A DNA stretch of 64,000 nt from Isoetes taiwanensis (GCA_021234155.1 JAJEKV010000078.1:4499225-4563224); one strand, 5' to 3'. Counted from the stretch's first letter, positions 23,770 through 35,325 are shown. The notes: a model not told the origin generated them from the letters alone. Program-made: numbers and translations.

Positions 23770-25660
23770 TTTTGGCATCTGGTTGCCGACATCATTTTGC
23801 TAACATGGTCTTTAATGCTTTTGTTATTGCAGTCTGAGCTTTATCAACAGTTTGTATATCAGAATCCTGATACCAAAATTTGCCTTCGACAGTTCGAGTA
23901 TCTGAAACCTGATTGCATAAGGAAATTGAAGGAGAGAAACACATGTTGTTGTGTCAAACATGAGCAAGCGATCATGCGTTAAAGGCCTTCAATAATATGA
24001 GGAGATCCCTACATGTTAATTGCACTTGCTGCTGCAGTGTCTGTGCATCCCAGCAAAACAATGGAGTATGTCAAGCAAACAAGAAGACTTTTGATAATGT
24101 TAGTATCTTGTGGAGGTCAACAGTTTGCGAGAAATATGTGACGGATGAATGGCATAAACTAAAATGCATCAAAGGTGAATGTGATGAATGTGGAGTGAAG
24201 AAATTAGACATCTGTCCAAACGAGGAAGATGGAATTGAGAATGTGGACCGGCAAGTATATGCATATGTCAATGAGCCATCAAAAAGGTACATCGAAGGCT
24301 TAGATTAGTTGATCGAATGACAAAGCATCATTTTTGTTAAAGAACATGAAAAATCAGCTTGCTAAGTTTTGAGATCATAACTTTCTGACGACTGCTGGCG
24401 AGCAAGCAAAGCGTTTTAAAAGATGTGTTGAGAAACTCGGATAATAGTGTGTTGTCTGTTGTTGACTTTTGCAGAGAACTACACATTGAAACCGGGGATA
24501 GAAGTGCAATCGAGCATTGGAATCGATCAAATTAGTATTTTGGTCCATATTTCAATGATGAAAATAGAAGGTAAGCTTAAAAAAAGCGATTGCATTTCTA
24601 TGTTTTTGGATGATGAGGGAAGCATGACACTCATTTTGTGCAACATGGTTTTAAATTACATTTGGGGTGGCTTAAGAATAATGGAGGTGGACACATAAAC
24701 CTTCATTATGTGTGGTCGGATGGTTGTGCATCTCAATTCAAATCAAGACGGGCATGGTATGGAATCTGTAGATACCATGTTGAAAATAAAATTCGAAAGT
24801 GATATGGAATTTCTTTGGATCTAGCCATGGGAAAGGCACACATGATGGCGAGGCTGGTATAGCAAAGTTGTGGCTTGAGAGGCGGCGAGAAAAGCAATTG
24901 GCATGCCGGTGGCAAAAGTGAAACAGCTTGTGTGCGGTTTTAAGGGCCAAGGAATCGGATTGTGAAAGGGTGTTTTGGGAGGTTGGAAAAACAGATGTGA
25001 ACAAGCAGCAATCATTCAATTGCAAGACTTTACACGGTACTCGCCGGATACATTCTGCGTCAACTATAAACCAGCCAGATCCAACAAAGTTGCTATGCGA
25101 GACCACTCTCGTGCTTTTGTGATGCTTGCATGAACTTCAATTGGTTGAATTGTGAGAACATTAAACATTGTGGAGAATGGTCTCTAAAATGTTTGGAGCC
25201 CTGAGATCATATTGCCTCGTGTTGAAGTTGAAAATGATGTGGATGTTTTGTATGCAGAGGACGAGGGCAATTTGGTTTTAGATGACACCAGAAACATTTT
25301 CGGATGTATTTGTGTCTTTTTTGACACCGGACAATTTGGAAGGTGTTTCATACTATGTTCTCATGTGCACCGGGGAAAAGCATGCATTGGAAGAAGATTC
25401 AATTGATGACTATGGAAATGAATACTCTGCTGGCACTAGTATCATTGAGGACAATATTATGAACTAATCATTTGCCACAATAAGTATAAACTGCTTCCTA
25501 CTAAGAATGTTTTGGTACCGAGAATCTGTGGTTGGGGTTGAATCCCATTCAAGAAAGTAAAACACAATTTGAAGGGGCAAGCCCTGACATTTCACTTGCG
25601 GATGAAGTCCATGAGACATTGTTATCACAACTTCAAAGCAATTGTAGATGACATTGACTA
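23770..25660 (+). mobile_element. SDG/HGKG-family transposase-like gene, copy B (best preserved)
   Basis: + strand order: LKPDCIRKLKERNTCCCVKH (23899-23960, near-identical to copy A); LHVNCTCCCSVCASQQNNGVC; DEWHKLKCIKGECDECGVKK (24145-24210); VYAYVNEPSK; VWSDGCASQFKSR (about 24709-24750); in a second frame WNFFGSSHGKGTHDGEAG (24805-24855); then a C-terminal region with DVFVSFLTPDN...SIDDYGNEYSAGT and LPTKNVLVPR. Two acidic residues in SDG and HDG, with a paired His, would be candidate catalytic residues; that is inference. At least four frameshifts or stops. Confidence 0.65.
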
Positions 25661-25744
25661 AGTCGGATCTGTAGTACTTTCAGAAATATTGTAATACCTT
25701 GTTCATATAAAAGATAAGAACCTGAAGGCGGACTACTTCAGAAG

Positions 25745-25815
25745 TGAATTATGTACATCAATGTACATAAGATGTACAACAATGTACATCTTATGTACAT
25801 CTGTTGTACATTCCA
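25745..25815. repeat. GTACAT tract
   Basis: About eight ATGTACAT/TTGTACAT words in 70 bp just beyond the 3' end of copy B. Confidence 0.6.
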
Positions 25816-26060
25816 GAAATATTATAAAAATTTGTTAAGTGTAAGTTTATTAGAATTGAACACAAGAAAGTTGAATTGCATAAACATTAAAAATAGTTTC
25901 AGTCATGGCAAAGATAAGAAATGGACCGGGTTTTCATGTACAAATGGTTGATATATTTATATTGTGGACATAAATACAACACACCGAAAATGAGCATGGC
26001 TCATAATTCATGACCAAGCTTCAAAATGTCATTAGGCGCCGATATCTTATGACTATTGCA

Positions 26061-26455
26061 TCATGTCTTCCAGCCGTAGAGAGGGCTGAAGAGATATCCT
26101 CTAAAGCGATAGTCCATCGCGGTTTCTATAGCGCGTGCCAGCGGCAAACCTTTCCATCCTACATGGCACGCATCTTCCGGGACACGTGCCTTCCCCAAAG
26201 GGTTGTGCAACAAGTGATTTTTTGCCAATATACATTTCATGGTTGCTCGTTCCTCATAATTTTCAATTTGCTCAACCTTTTCCCAAAGTTCGAGAACAGC
26301 GGTATAGAGGCGATAATCGGTCCCCAACCCTATGTACTTGCGGCTTGTGTTGGTTTGTATTACCTCCGGGTGCAGCGAGAACTCTATCTCTTAGTTTCTT
26401 AATAGTCTTTTGTGTTTCAGTCCATTCATCTACAAAGCAAATGAAGATCACTTAA
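26061..26455 (-). pseudogene. Element copy 2: C-terminal segment
   Basis: Reads DEWTETQKTIKKLRDRVLAA, then after a frame change an 88-codon open frame with ELWEKVEQIENYEERATMK and HVGWKGLPLARAIETAMDY. It is homologous to 8430-8720. No known domain. Confidence 0.45.
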
Positions 26456-26599
26456 TTATGTATACACACTCATATTGTACCAATAAGAAAGGCGGTAAAA
26501 GCAGAGTACTCAAGTGCAATGAACAAAAACTTTGATACATATATTCATAACATTTGAATTTGTACATCGGTCAAGTCTCGGCGTACCAACAATGGGCGG

Positions 26600-27350
26600 T
26601 CAGTGGCCAATAACATGATGGCGATTTCTCCATTCCTTGCTCCGTATATTGACTAAATTTAGGCAGCGTGAGCACCCAAGTTCTTTGCCATGGTTTGCCG
26701 ACAAAATCATTCCCACCTGCTCACGATATGCCATCTTTGCATTAGTCATTGGATGCTCTTTCACATAAACTATACCATCTTGGCCATTTTGAATCCATTA
26801 AGCCATGGAATGAGCTCCATGACAAGCAATCTGTCACCGGCTAATATCGGTGTCAAGAGAAAGGACATATGTAGCTTCCTCTGAGGATTCAAAGTGGATT
26901 TGTATCTTTCGTCATCGATCGAAGCGTATGTCTATAGTACTCACGGGTACTCTTTCCATACCATGACTAATGGTTTCACAAACAACCCCTTTTGAGGTTC
27001 AGTAGGGTGTTTGTGTGGCGAGAATCAACAACTTGCTCACGGGCGTAAACAAACTTCAGACTTTATGGAAAAAGCATCACAAATATGTTCCACAATTGGG
27101 TGAAGATTTTTAGAAGTGAGTGAAAACCGGATGGCAACATCAAACCCTTCTCTTACAAATGCTACTTGATGATGCTAACCTTGGCTGCAGTAAAAAACTT
27201 GTTTCCTATATTAAATTGAAGCTCATCTTTACGGATCTGTTGGTATCTTGAGTTAATATTTTTATTCTTGTGCACACTCTTGCCCAACCACGAATTTAAG
27301 TCAAAGATAATGAGCTTTCTCCCTGAATTAGATGATTCACCTGTCAGCAA
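26600..27350 (-). pseudogene. Element copy 2: FCP1/NIF-like phosphatase remnant
   Basis: RKLIIFDLNSWLGKSV (27320-27270) matches the family's first strand (LLIFDLNGLL type, with D-x-N). FVREGFDVAIRFSLTSKNLH (about 27155-27095) matches the FDVAIWSS motif with Trp lost. KPLVMVWKEYP then SIDDERYKSTLNPQRK (about 26990-26890) matches the IDD..YK..LNP block. Three of the family's main blocks in order make this the better-supported of the two FCP1-like remnants. Stops and two frameshifts interrupt it. Confidence 0.6.
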
Positions 27351-27689
27351 GAAAACACTTGAGATTCACAATTTATAATTACATTTCAGATCACACAATT
27401 GAGAAAACACATTGATAATTACACGATTGTTATTTGCTGCGGGTGTAAGTGAGACAAATAAATTAATTTTTTCATTACTTATTGAGTACAAAGAAGCTCG
27501 GAGCATGGCTCATACAAAGCTGTAATTTACAAACAAGTCAAAGGGACTATCTACCGTGTAGGAACAAGCTGCTTGTATATTCATCTAAGCCTTCTACAAT
27601 TAATGCCTCCATTAGATGATCCCTCCGTGACTTGGCATAGGCATCGATGAACCAACTGGGTGTCATCTGCATGGTGCACAAGTATTAGA

Positions 27690-28340
27690 GGACTATACCA
27701 ACAAATAACTAATAGGAAAATAACATGTTCTACTTACAAAAATGGAGCTTGGTTGTGCATCAACCACGGCATCTATGAATTTGTGCATGTAAGCCACGAT
27801 GTACATGCAAGGGTTGCCGGTACTAGTTTACGGCATTTTAGGGACGAGAACAGGGAGCATCAAAGTTCTTCTGGTTTAAGCCGTTGGATCCGAGCATCAT
27901 GTTATTGATCACAAGCTTATGAAACCTGCAAAATTGCAATGTGAGAATAAATCAAGCATAAGAAATTGCAATATGAGAATAATCAAATCATAAAAACAAA
28001 ACAGAAACTCATACTTACTTTTGGACCACTTTAGCATCGGGTACATAGCCTTTGACAGGAGAGAGGATCTGTATACTTGGGCTAGCTATAGATGGAAAAG
28101 AGCTTTTCACTGGACCAGCAAGCACAAGTATTGCCAATGCCACATTTGGGCCTTGCGGTGGAACAAATATGTATTGGCATCTTGCAATCAAAATGCCATC
28201 CAGCCCTTCCTTTATGTTAGTGTTCTGTGCATCCGCCTCCCCTGTTCTTGAGGGAATTCACAAAATTCTGGAAGGTGTCCGGTCGAACCATAAAAAACTT
28301 GTGTTTCCAATCGGATGGAAGACCCTTACAAAGGTACCTG
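27690..28340 (-). pseudogene. Element copy 2: Ulp1 (C48)-like remnant
   Basis: YLCKGLPSDWKHKFFMV follows an AG splice-acceptor-like site. Then ARCQYIFVPPQGPN and ALAILVLAG (about 28170-28110) lie where copy 1 has ARYIMIPIS and ALVIIVLD. PCMYIVAYMHKFIDA (about 27815-27770) matches SCGLYVMAYMQAFVDA of copy 1. Gly after the catalytic Cys is lost. Confidence 0.45.
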
Positions 28341-28770
28341 CACACAAATCCAGAATACATATTAATACATAAGATGAGTGACTTAGGGAATGAAATAACA
28401 TAAATATGTTGAAATGCTAGCCTACCTCCCATAGACATCTACCATCTTAGAGGTCAAGTCCGACTTCCAAAGAGAACTTCGTCAACATCACTTTGAAAGA
28501 TAGAGGGTGCGAGGCTTAGGAGGCCGGTCCCTATAAGGAGTGAATGGAACCAACCTTTTCAGTCGGTTCACTAAATTGTACAAGGAAACAACAGCATTAG
28601 CAAAAGAATATATCTATTGTAATCAATTGTATATTACTCACCTTATAAATTCATCACCGCTTGACATCTTACGTGAATTCTTTGCACCTTATTTGTTATC
28701 ACATCAATATTTGCTTGTAGATCCTCTTCCTCTTCCGGTTCTGACTCAGCAGGATCAGGATCAGCTTCCT

Positions 28771-29230
28771 TCACGGCCACACAATTAGTTCATCTTGGAC
28801 ATACCTCTTTCTTGGTGGTGGTGGCACATTTTTGCCTGGAGATTTTCTTTTCGGAGGACATTTTTTTGTTGCTGGAGATTTTGCCTGTTTTTTTCCTCTT
28901 GGAGTGCCATCACCAGCATTCTTTTGCCTCCTCTTTGGAGTGCACTCAACTACCAACTCAACTTCCTCTTCCCTGGTATCTCCTGGGATAAAATCTGGAT
29001 CTGTGTCCTTTGTAGCTTCTTCTGTAACAGGTCCAGAACTGGCACCTGCAGATGATGCTGAGACAGAGCTTAGGAGCTTCTCCAATTACTAATTTAGCAC
29101 TTGGTGATGAAAGAGTTTTATTGCTGTGATCATTGAAGGCTCTGCACACGCAGCGCTTTAGCTTTCTCAAGTGTCATCCTCTCAATTTCCTCAACTTCAC
29201 TTTGCCATGTTCGAGGAGGCATTGCGGAGA
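28771..29230 (-). pseudogene. Element copy 2: charged linker
   Basis: An exon-like piece MPPRTWQSEVEEIERMTLEK (about 29225), then a 104-codon frame from 29085: Ser/Ala-rich, acidic (DTREEEVELV), then KR/PK-rich (GKKQAKSPATKKCPPKRK). It is probably disordered and nuclear, and in the same position as the V-E-E-T-K segment of copy 1. Confidence 0.4.
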
Positions 29231-29479
29231 TGGTTCTATGCAGCCTTGTAAATGTCATTGGTGATCCGGAGCTGGAAGGTTGAGGGTCTCTGATTCGATG
29301 CGCTTATTATGCTCGATAAAAAATCTGTAAAGAGAGTCGATCGTATGAGATGGCTCAAGAACATCGACCATTAAAGTCGCATACGGGATAGGGAACGACC
29401 TCATCACGCAAACAAACAAATGATCTAAATTTCAATAGACATAAAAGAACATGAAAACATAACTAATGAGAAATATCGG

Positions 29480-29650
29480 TACATTACGCCAAGCATGTAC
29501 ATTTCATGTACATAAAATGTACCAAAATGCGTGAATCTTTGCATTTAACTATAGCCAAATGTACATGTACATGTTCCTCAATGTACATAGAGGTACCTCA
29601 ATGCACCCGGATGTACCCGGATGTACCCGGGTATCCGGTTAGGGAATGTA
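29480..29650. repeat. GTACAT/CCCGGATGTA tract
   Basis: ATGTACAT words and three GGATGTACCCG-type decamers in tandem near 29605-29630, within copy 2. Scattered ATGTAC words continue to 29940. Confidence 0.6.
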
Positions 29651-30205
29651 GATCTATGCCCAAAAAAAAAGCATATATATGTAAAAATGCACATACTTAT
29701 GAATCCATCTGAGATGCACTCTAAAGATAAATGCATGTACATCTATTTGCAGATGTAGACTCCATTAGAGACATGTACAACCGATACAACCGCAGTCAAG
29801 CTCAAAAATAAAAGCATCAATAAACAAGCAAATATATGCCTATGTACCTCGCTTACGGATGTACACTAAAAAGTTATACATGTACAAGGAATAGCAATGC
29901 CTTTGAAAAAGCCATACATGTAGAACTATGCGATTACAATAACAAAGATGAATTAAGAGAAATATAAGTTTAAATTAGTTGAGAGCAATGCATACCTTTC
30001 ACGTGAGGGGAAACCAAGCTGAATTCGAATGCCCTCATCCTAGATGCAACCTTTTATGCAACTGTCTTTCATGGACCGGATAACACAAGCGTAAGAGGCA
30101 ATAAGCATCTACGCATGGAGCTAGCAGCAACAAACCGGTTTTGCCAAAGCCTTGGCCACAGCAGTACATGAACCGAATGTGATGAGCGCTCTATAGAAGT
30201 AGCTC

Positions 30206-30928
30206 CTACGAGGGGTAGGGCCTCGGGTGTGAGAACAATAGGTCCTGCTCTCCCCATGAAATCCAAAATCTGTGAATGCCTTTGCTGAACCAATTCAATG
30301 CAATTAAGTTCAATTGAGATTGTTCAATTGAGATTTCATGCCTTTCAATTTCTTTAGTTGCTTCCTGCAAACCAATTTCTAGCTTAGAAGGGTGCTGCTC
30401 TTTATCATGTCTACTCATAACCAAGTCTTCCAACTTGTACTTCAACACTCCGAAGATAACTTGATTTCCAGCAGGATCGTGGGACAATTTGTCAAATTCC
30501 TGTTTTGTCTCATCTATTTTCTGGCAGATCTGCTGCAGATCTTCGGATAGCATATCCTTTCTACCCTCAATCCGGCTGATGACCTTCAATGCATCCCTCC
30601 TTTTTTCTTCCAGTGCTTCTATTTCATTCAATAGGTTAGTTTTCTCCTCCAACCCATGCTTAAGTAACTGCTTTATTGTGTCAACATTTGATCTAGAATA
30701 ACCCAGGGCTCTAATATTCTGCTGCAATACGATGTCCTGTTTGATAGTTGAGGATTTACCTGTTGTAGGGTCCTCTGTAACGTCTGAAATGAGGGTTTTG
30801 GCAAGATCTTTGGCGGTCCTAGCCACGTCCATCCAATCAACAAGCCGTCCCTTCAAGTGAAGAGCAAATGCTCTGGCAAAATAGGTAGAAATATAATGGT
30901 TTGTAACCTGTTTCTTGCCATAAACCAA
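30206..30928 (-). CDS. Element copy 2: 240-residue coiled-coil protein segment
   Basis: The longest intact frame among the transposons left of 33 kb. N-terminus YGKKQVTNHYISTYFARAF then HLKGRLVDWMDVA; residues about 75-215 are heptad-rich (LLNEIEALEEKRRDALK, KIDETKQEFDKL), predicting a long coiled coil. The frame is open upstream of the first Met (FFKYYELVYGKK), so it is an exon or 3' part of a longer gene continuing from 31268. It resembles 3528-4110 on the + strand. The protein family is unknown to me. Confidence 0.5.
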   Translation of the reverse strand: MVYGKKQVTNHYISTYFARAFALHLKGRLVDWMDVARTAKDLAKTLISDVTEDPTTGKSSTIKQDIVLQQNIRALGYSRSNVDTIKQLLKHGLEEKTNLLNEIEALEEKRRDALKVISRIEGRKDMLSEDLQQICQKIDETKQEFDKLSHDPAGNQVIFGVLKYKLEDLVMSRHDKEQHPSKLEIGLQEATKEIERHEISIEQSQLNLIALNWFSKGIHRFWISWGEQDLLFSHPRPYPS

Positions 30929-30962
30929 TTCATAATATTTAAAAAAATCATCTTTCCATGCG

Positions 30963-31268
30963 TTATGGATTCTCCCTTCCTTGAATCCTCGTCATTTTTG
31001 GAGTTTCACCCCATACCTCGCTCATAACCATCTCTAGGTTGGGTATGTGGGCCTCTGCATGTTTATCACGGAGGTCTTTGGCTTGGATCACATCGGAACC
31101 CAAACGTAAACTCCTTGGAGGTAAAATTCCCCACGGAAGCTTTGGCTTCTTGCTTACCTGTGGTGATGAGCAAGCACTCATCCGGGGCGTTTTGGGGCCA
31201 TAGCTAGATGAAGAATTAGTGATCGAATTCAAGCGAGAAAGGGGGATAGTGAACGAGAGGCAAACCAA
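30963..31268 (-). CDS. Element copy 2: N-terminal segment
   Basis: A 101-codon frame, Ser/Pro/Lys-rich (GPKTPRMSACSSPQVSKKPK), ending in LEMVMSEVWGETPKM. It runs into the coiled-coil frame after a short break. The block before YYELVYGKK is the same as in copy 1. Confidence 0.45.
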   Translation of the reverse strand: MVCLSFTIPLSRLNSITNSSSSYGPKTPRMSACSSPQVSKKPKLPWGILPPRSLRLGSDVIQAKDLRDKHAEAHIPNLEMVMSEVWGETPKMTRIQGRENP

Positions 31269-31414
31269 GAAAGAATTTGGGAAAGAATTTCAAAATCCGA
31301 TAATTGCGGTTTCAGAGTAGTGGATAGCCATTAATCATAGCAGTTACTAGCGGGTCATGATGACAGTTATTCCAAAAATGTGCATTCGGTACATATGTAT
31401 ATGTACAAAAAGGG

Positions 31415-31445
31415 CTACATTTATAGACACCCTTTCATGCTTTTA
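31415..31445 (-). promoter_or_regulatory. Candidate element end with TATA-like box
   Basis: - strand GGGTAAAAGCATG then AGGGTGTCTATAAATGTAG. CTATAAAT lies about 150 bp upstream of the first coding segment (31268). The shared words with 12490 argue for a common terminal or promoter module. Confidence 0.4.
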
Positions 31446-31479
31446 CCCCCCACAAGCTGATCCACTGCAGTTATTCCAA

Positions 31480-32010
31480 ACAGACTGTCACTACTTTCTT
31501 TGAGATGGGGGTTTCTATTGATGCTGATGTTTTAGAATGGGCTGCTAATTCTGCTAGGAACAGGACTGTCCATATGGAGAGTGTTTACGTTAGGCACAAC
31601 GACAAATGGTGCCTTGAAGAGATACGAAATATTACCTTCCAGTGTGACCTTTGTCCCAGGATTTAAACAAGAAAAACTTTTATGTCTTCATCTTTTTGTT
31701 TTTGTTTCATATTTTCATTTTCAAACAGGAATCTGTTATATAGGAAATGGCTTGCATGCCATTTTTTTTTGCTGATGTAAATCTTCGAGTTCTGACAGAA
31801 GAAACCTATGCAGATTTCCTATGGAGATTGTCTATGCTCTTTGGAAGGCGTGATAGTTTTATTTTTTATGATGTGGAGTCATTTGGCTCACATTTGATTG
31901 TAACCTGGCTCCTGAAATACTGCACTGTTTTGAACAGTGCAGACTATGAAAATGTATTAAACTTTTTTGAATACAAAACGTGGTTTACCTTCTTATTCCT
32001 ATGTTGTTGA
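31480..32010 (+). other. Unassigned coding-like fragments
   Basis: Frame MGVSIDADVLEWAANSARN (31506-31562) continuing VYVRHNDKWCLEEI, and ADFLWRLSMLFGRRDSFIFY (about 31812-31871). They read like exons separated by intron-like T-rich DNA, but I recognise no family. Confidence 0.3.
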
Positions 32011-32204
32011 AATTTTATATTCTTTTATGTGTATCAATGTCAAGTCATTTGACTCAGAAATGCATGTGACATGCTGTTCAGTTTTCATAATTGACAGGTT
32101 TTCGAGCACAAAACTCATGCTACAAACACATTTAACTTTTTATCAGATCAAATCAAATACAATTGAATATGAATTTCATTTTCTTGGTTACAAAATTCAT
32201 TCAT

Positions 32205-33556
32205 TCAAAGGATGACATGCCCATCCAGATTCTCAAATAGCACGTGCCTCATTTGATCACCCTGTTTTTTTAAGGACCTGTTCATGGCTTCTGTTTCATA
32301 GTAATATATTGGTGGAGGGTCTTCTTCAATTGGCAGCATATCCCAGCCCTTGTCTTCCATTATACAAAAGTTCCAAAGAACACAACATGCATGTATGATC
32401 TTGGAGGCTTTGCCAACATGCACAGGCAAGTGTTTCAGAATTCTAAACTTTTCTTTCACAATGCCAAATCCATTTTCTACACACACTCTGCCCCTACAGA
32501 TCCTTTTGTTAAACTTACCATATGCACCCTGATTTTGAGGAAAGACTTTAAGGAGAAAGGGCCTGCTGGAATAAGCTGAATCACCTAATAGTAATGGTGG
32601 AATAGTTACCTGAACTTCCTGGTCAGTAGGCTGCCCCTTCTTCAGTTTTCTGCCACTCAGAGTCACCACAGGTTCCTGTAAAATTTGTTTTGAGGCAATT
32701 TTATTGTAAATGGAGCTCTTCTTGAACTGGTTGGAATCATGGACTGAACCTGTTCTAGTCACACAAACATTTATAAACAATCTGCTATGTGTAACAATTC
32801 CTTGCATGAGACATGAGTGCCTCTTATGTCTTTGTAATAGTCTTCCCCATTGTCCTTTTTTGGGTTTCCTCCATAAAAAATGTGGGAACCAAATCAACGC
32901 ACCATATATATTGGGCAACCCGGTTGCATCATGGAATTCGTTAATACATTGGGTTAATCTTGCACTGTAGGCATTGCAACAAAACGTTTGTACAAAGATT
33001 GTCTTGAAGCCAATACAAGCGTGACTTTCTTGGTATATTTCATCTTTGTTGCTTTCCCAACATAAAATCTCTGTCCAGGACATGTAAGGGCATATCCCGT
33101 GTGCAAGAAAATACGTAACCATAGCTCTTGCTTTCCTTGGATCAACGGGGGCCTTACTTTATTCCCGGCCCTGACAAGATAAGGCACAATTAAACCTACC
33201 GATCTATCAAATGTGGCTCTCCTCATCCTGTAAAATTGGTGCCACATATCATCTTCGAAGGAGGGCAGACAATTCCAAGCATGGTTATCGATATTATCCC
33301 ACTGTGTTCTTTGCCTTGGAGCAATCCAAAATCTTCTTGGTGGTCTTCTAACCCTGCTGGAACCCGCAACCATTAAAGCTGTAGATGCGCAATAAAACAT
33401 ATCATTGTTATCCTCTAAAACCTCATCATCGAACAGGGTCATTGGATCTTCGAGCCCGTTGAGTTCCAATAGCTGCAAACAGTATCTCTGAAATGCAAAT
33501 CCGAGTGTCAAAGCCCGAAAAAGCATGGCAATCATACCAAGAATGACCGGATCCAT
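32205..33556 (-). mobile_element. PIF/Harbinger transposase (DDE_Tnp_4 type), frameshifted
   Basis: Two overlapping frames, 33556-32954 and 33122-32205. N-terminal part includes FDRSVGLIVPYL. Catalytic part: GLPNIYGA with the first Asp readable only in a third frame (GAIDGTHI in the family); VCVTRTGSVHDSNQFKKSSI (VCVGWPGSVHDSRVF); LLGDSAYSSRPFLLK with the second Asp; RVCVENGFGIVKEKFRIL with the Glu; then ACCVLWNFC. At least two frameshifts around 32900-33100. No inverted ends or Myb-like partner gene identified, so it is an inactive, isolated copy. Confidence 0.85.
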
Positions 33557-33884
33557 GGTTTAGTGGCCGGAATCGAAAGAATGGGGAGGCAAAACTAGAA
33601 ATGAAATATCCCACATAGCCCGCCGAACCAAGAAAAAACAGGCTTGAATATCCCACAATTTGGCGCCCGAATTGAACGTTACGATCGAATTATCCCACAT
33701 TTTCTCTCGTCGGCCGGAATGGATGCACGATCGAAAATCCCGCAACGATAAAAATTTCGCCAATAACAGAGGTTTATTAAGCCCTCGAGAGACAATTGTC
33801 TCTCCTCTCCTCCCAAAAAAATAATGCATACATTTCGGGAGGAACCGTATGTGACGAGAGATGGATTTTTTACGAGCATGTGGC

Positions 33885-33886
<2 letters not shown>

Positions 33887-33955
<69 letters not shown>
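33887..33955. repeat. (GA)n microsatellite
   Basis: 69 bp of uninterrupted GA, followed by (TGAAA)n-like DNA. It lies a few bases outside the left end of the 33980-37005 element. The Ser-Leu-repeat frames antisense to it are artefacts. Confidence 0.95.
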
Positions 33956-33958
<3 letters not shown>

Positions 33959-34308
33959 AATGAAATGAAATATGTATTTGGGTATAAAATCACTCGTGGG
34001 GTTGAAAAGTAGTGTCCGGACGTCCGCTTGCTTTGCTTTTGCTTTTGCTTTATCGAATTGCTTTGCTCGTTTCTTCAAAGACACAAATAATCAGGAATTC
34101 CCCAAACTCGATCACTCCTACGGATCGATGACATGGCTGTCCGATTATTGGGGAATCAGCTACGTTGGCTTTGGCGGGAGGAATGATGGAGTGTAATTGT
34201 AAATTGAAGGAGGCAAAGGTTGGCGGGAACCGTCCTCTCTTGCCATTCTCAGAATTTGGTTACTGGTGGAGAATCATTTGATTGGAGTTTCTCATATTCA
34301 TAATTTGA

Positions 34309-34990
34309 ATGGATGAAGATGAGAAGAGACCGATTTTTCGTGAAATTGATGTTTGCCGTAAAGAGGGAATCAAGGAAACGCGAAAAGGGAATTGATGGAA
34401 GCGCCTGCTAATTCCAAAGAATTAAGCCTCGGTGTGAGAAGAATTCAGGGAGATTTCAAAGGATATGCATGATTATTTTGAGGATCCGACAAAACATGCC
34501 AATGCTTTAGATAAAAGTGCTGCTATTGTGATGATTTGTAAGAAAGATAAAACCAAATGTACCTTTACAAGTAAGCGTTATGCACAAAAAGAGAGACAAA
34601 GGTTATGCAAAAAGTGATTGCTAATGTGAAGGAAACTATGCAACAAGACAAAAGCGAACCCGGAAAGATTGACATTCGGCAGCAAAAAGGTCAACTTTAC
34701 AAATGGTTACATCCACGAGAGAATAAACTTAATCATTCTACGCAGAGCTGGGCTGCTTGAAGTGCCTAGAAAATCTATTTGTGCAGCCTATAGAAGAAGA
34801 GTAATGGCAGAAAGGGAATCAGGTCCCTGGTCTATGTTTTGAGGAAGAAAAGGTCCGATTACACGTTGATGAAGTGAAAAAGGTTGTGCATAGTTTCGGA
34901 CTGAAAACACAAGAGTTTCTCCATACAAAAACATGTGAGGAAGTTTAAGACGAGAAAATGGCAATAAAGTTGACCATCCAATCCATTTGC
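34309..34990 (+). pseudogene. Unassigned gene inside the 3-kb transposon
   Basis: Starts MDEDEKRPIFREIDVCRKEG. Further on are EEFREISKDMHDYFEDPTKH, ALDKSAAIVMICKKDKTKC and RRAGLLEVPRKSICAAYRRR, with several stops. It looks protein-coding by composition; no family recognised. Confidence 0.35.
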
Positions 34991-35325
34991 TTGAGGTCTC
35001 CGGTATTTATATCCGGAATGTTTCCGGGTCAATTTGTTAATTTGTAGTGTTTGATAAAACTTTTCATGTTGAAGTTGAACAATTTATGCTTCACATGTTT
35101 TATGTATGAATTTGCTATCTGCATTGTTTCAGTCCCTATTGCTTTATAAATTTGCATTCGCAATGTCTCAATTATCTTTGATTAATTACTTATTATGATT
35201 GATTTGCTTCATTGTTTCAGTACTTTCATGATTTTGCTTTATGCATTACAAAATGAATTTTACATGTTGTCTGCAGCTCCAGTTCTATATGGCTTTCAAG
35301 CAACAATATCCACATATCAACATTA

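Larger units (their letters stand above)
26020..31270 (-). mobile_element. Composite Ulp1/FCP1-bearing element, copy 2 (degenerate)
   Basis: The opposite-strand counterpart of 3079-8720, with the same order of blocks, detailed in the sub-entries. This copy keeps the longest uninterrupted frame (240 codons) and intron-like gaps ending in GTGTGCAG before coding resumes (about 28338). The right end may be the GGGTAAAAGCATG motif at 31445. The left end near 26000 was not found. Confidence 0.6.

Noticed and set aside
33560-34084. 174-codon - strand frame with a long Ser-Leu repeat
   Set aside because: It reads through the (GA)n microsatellite and across the element end; no conserved content.
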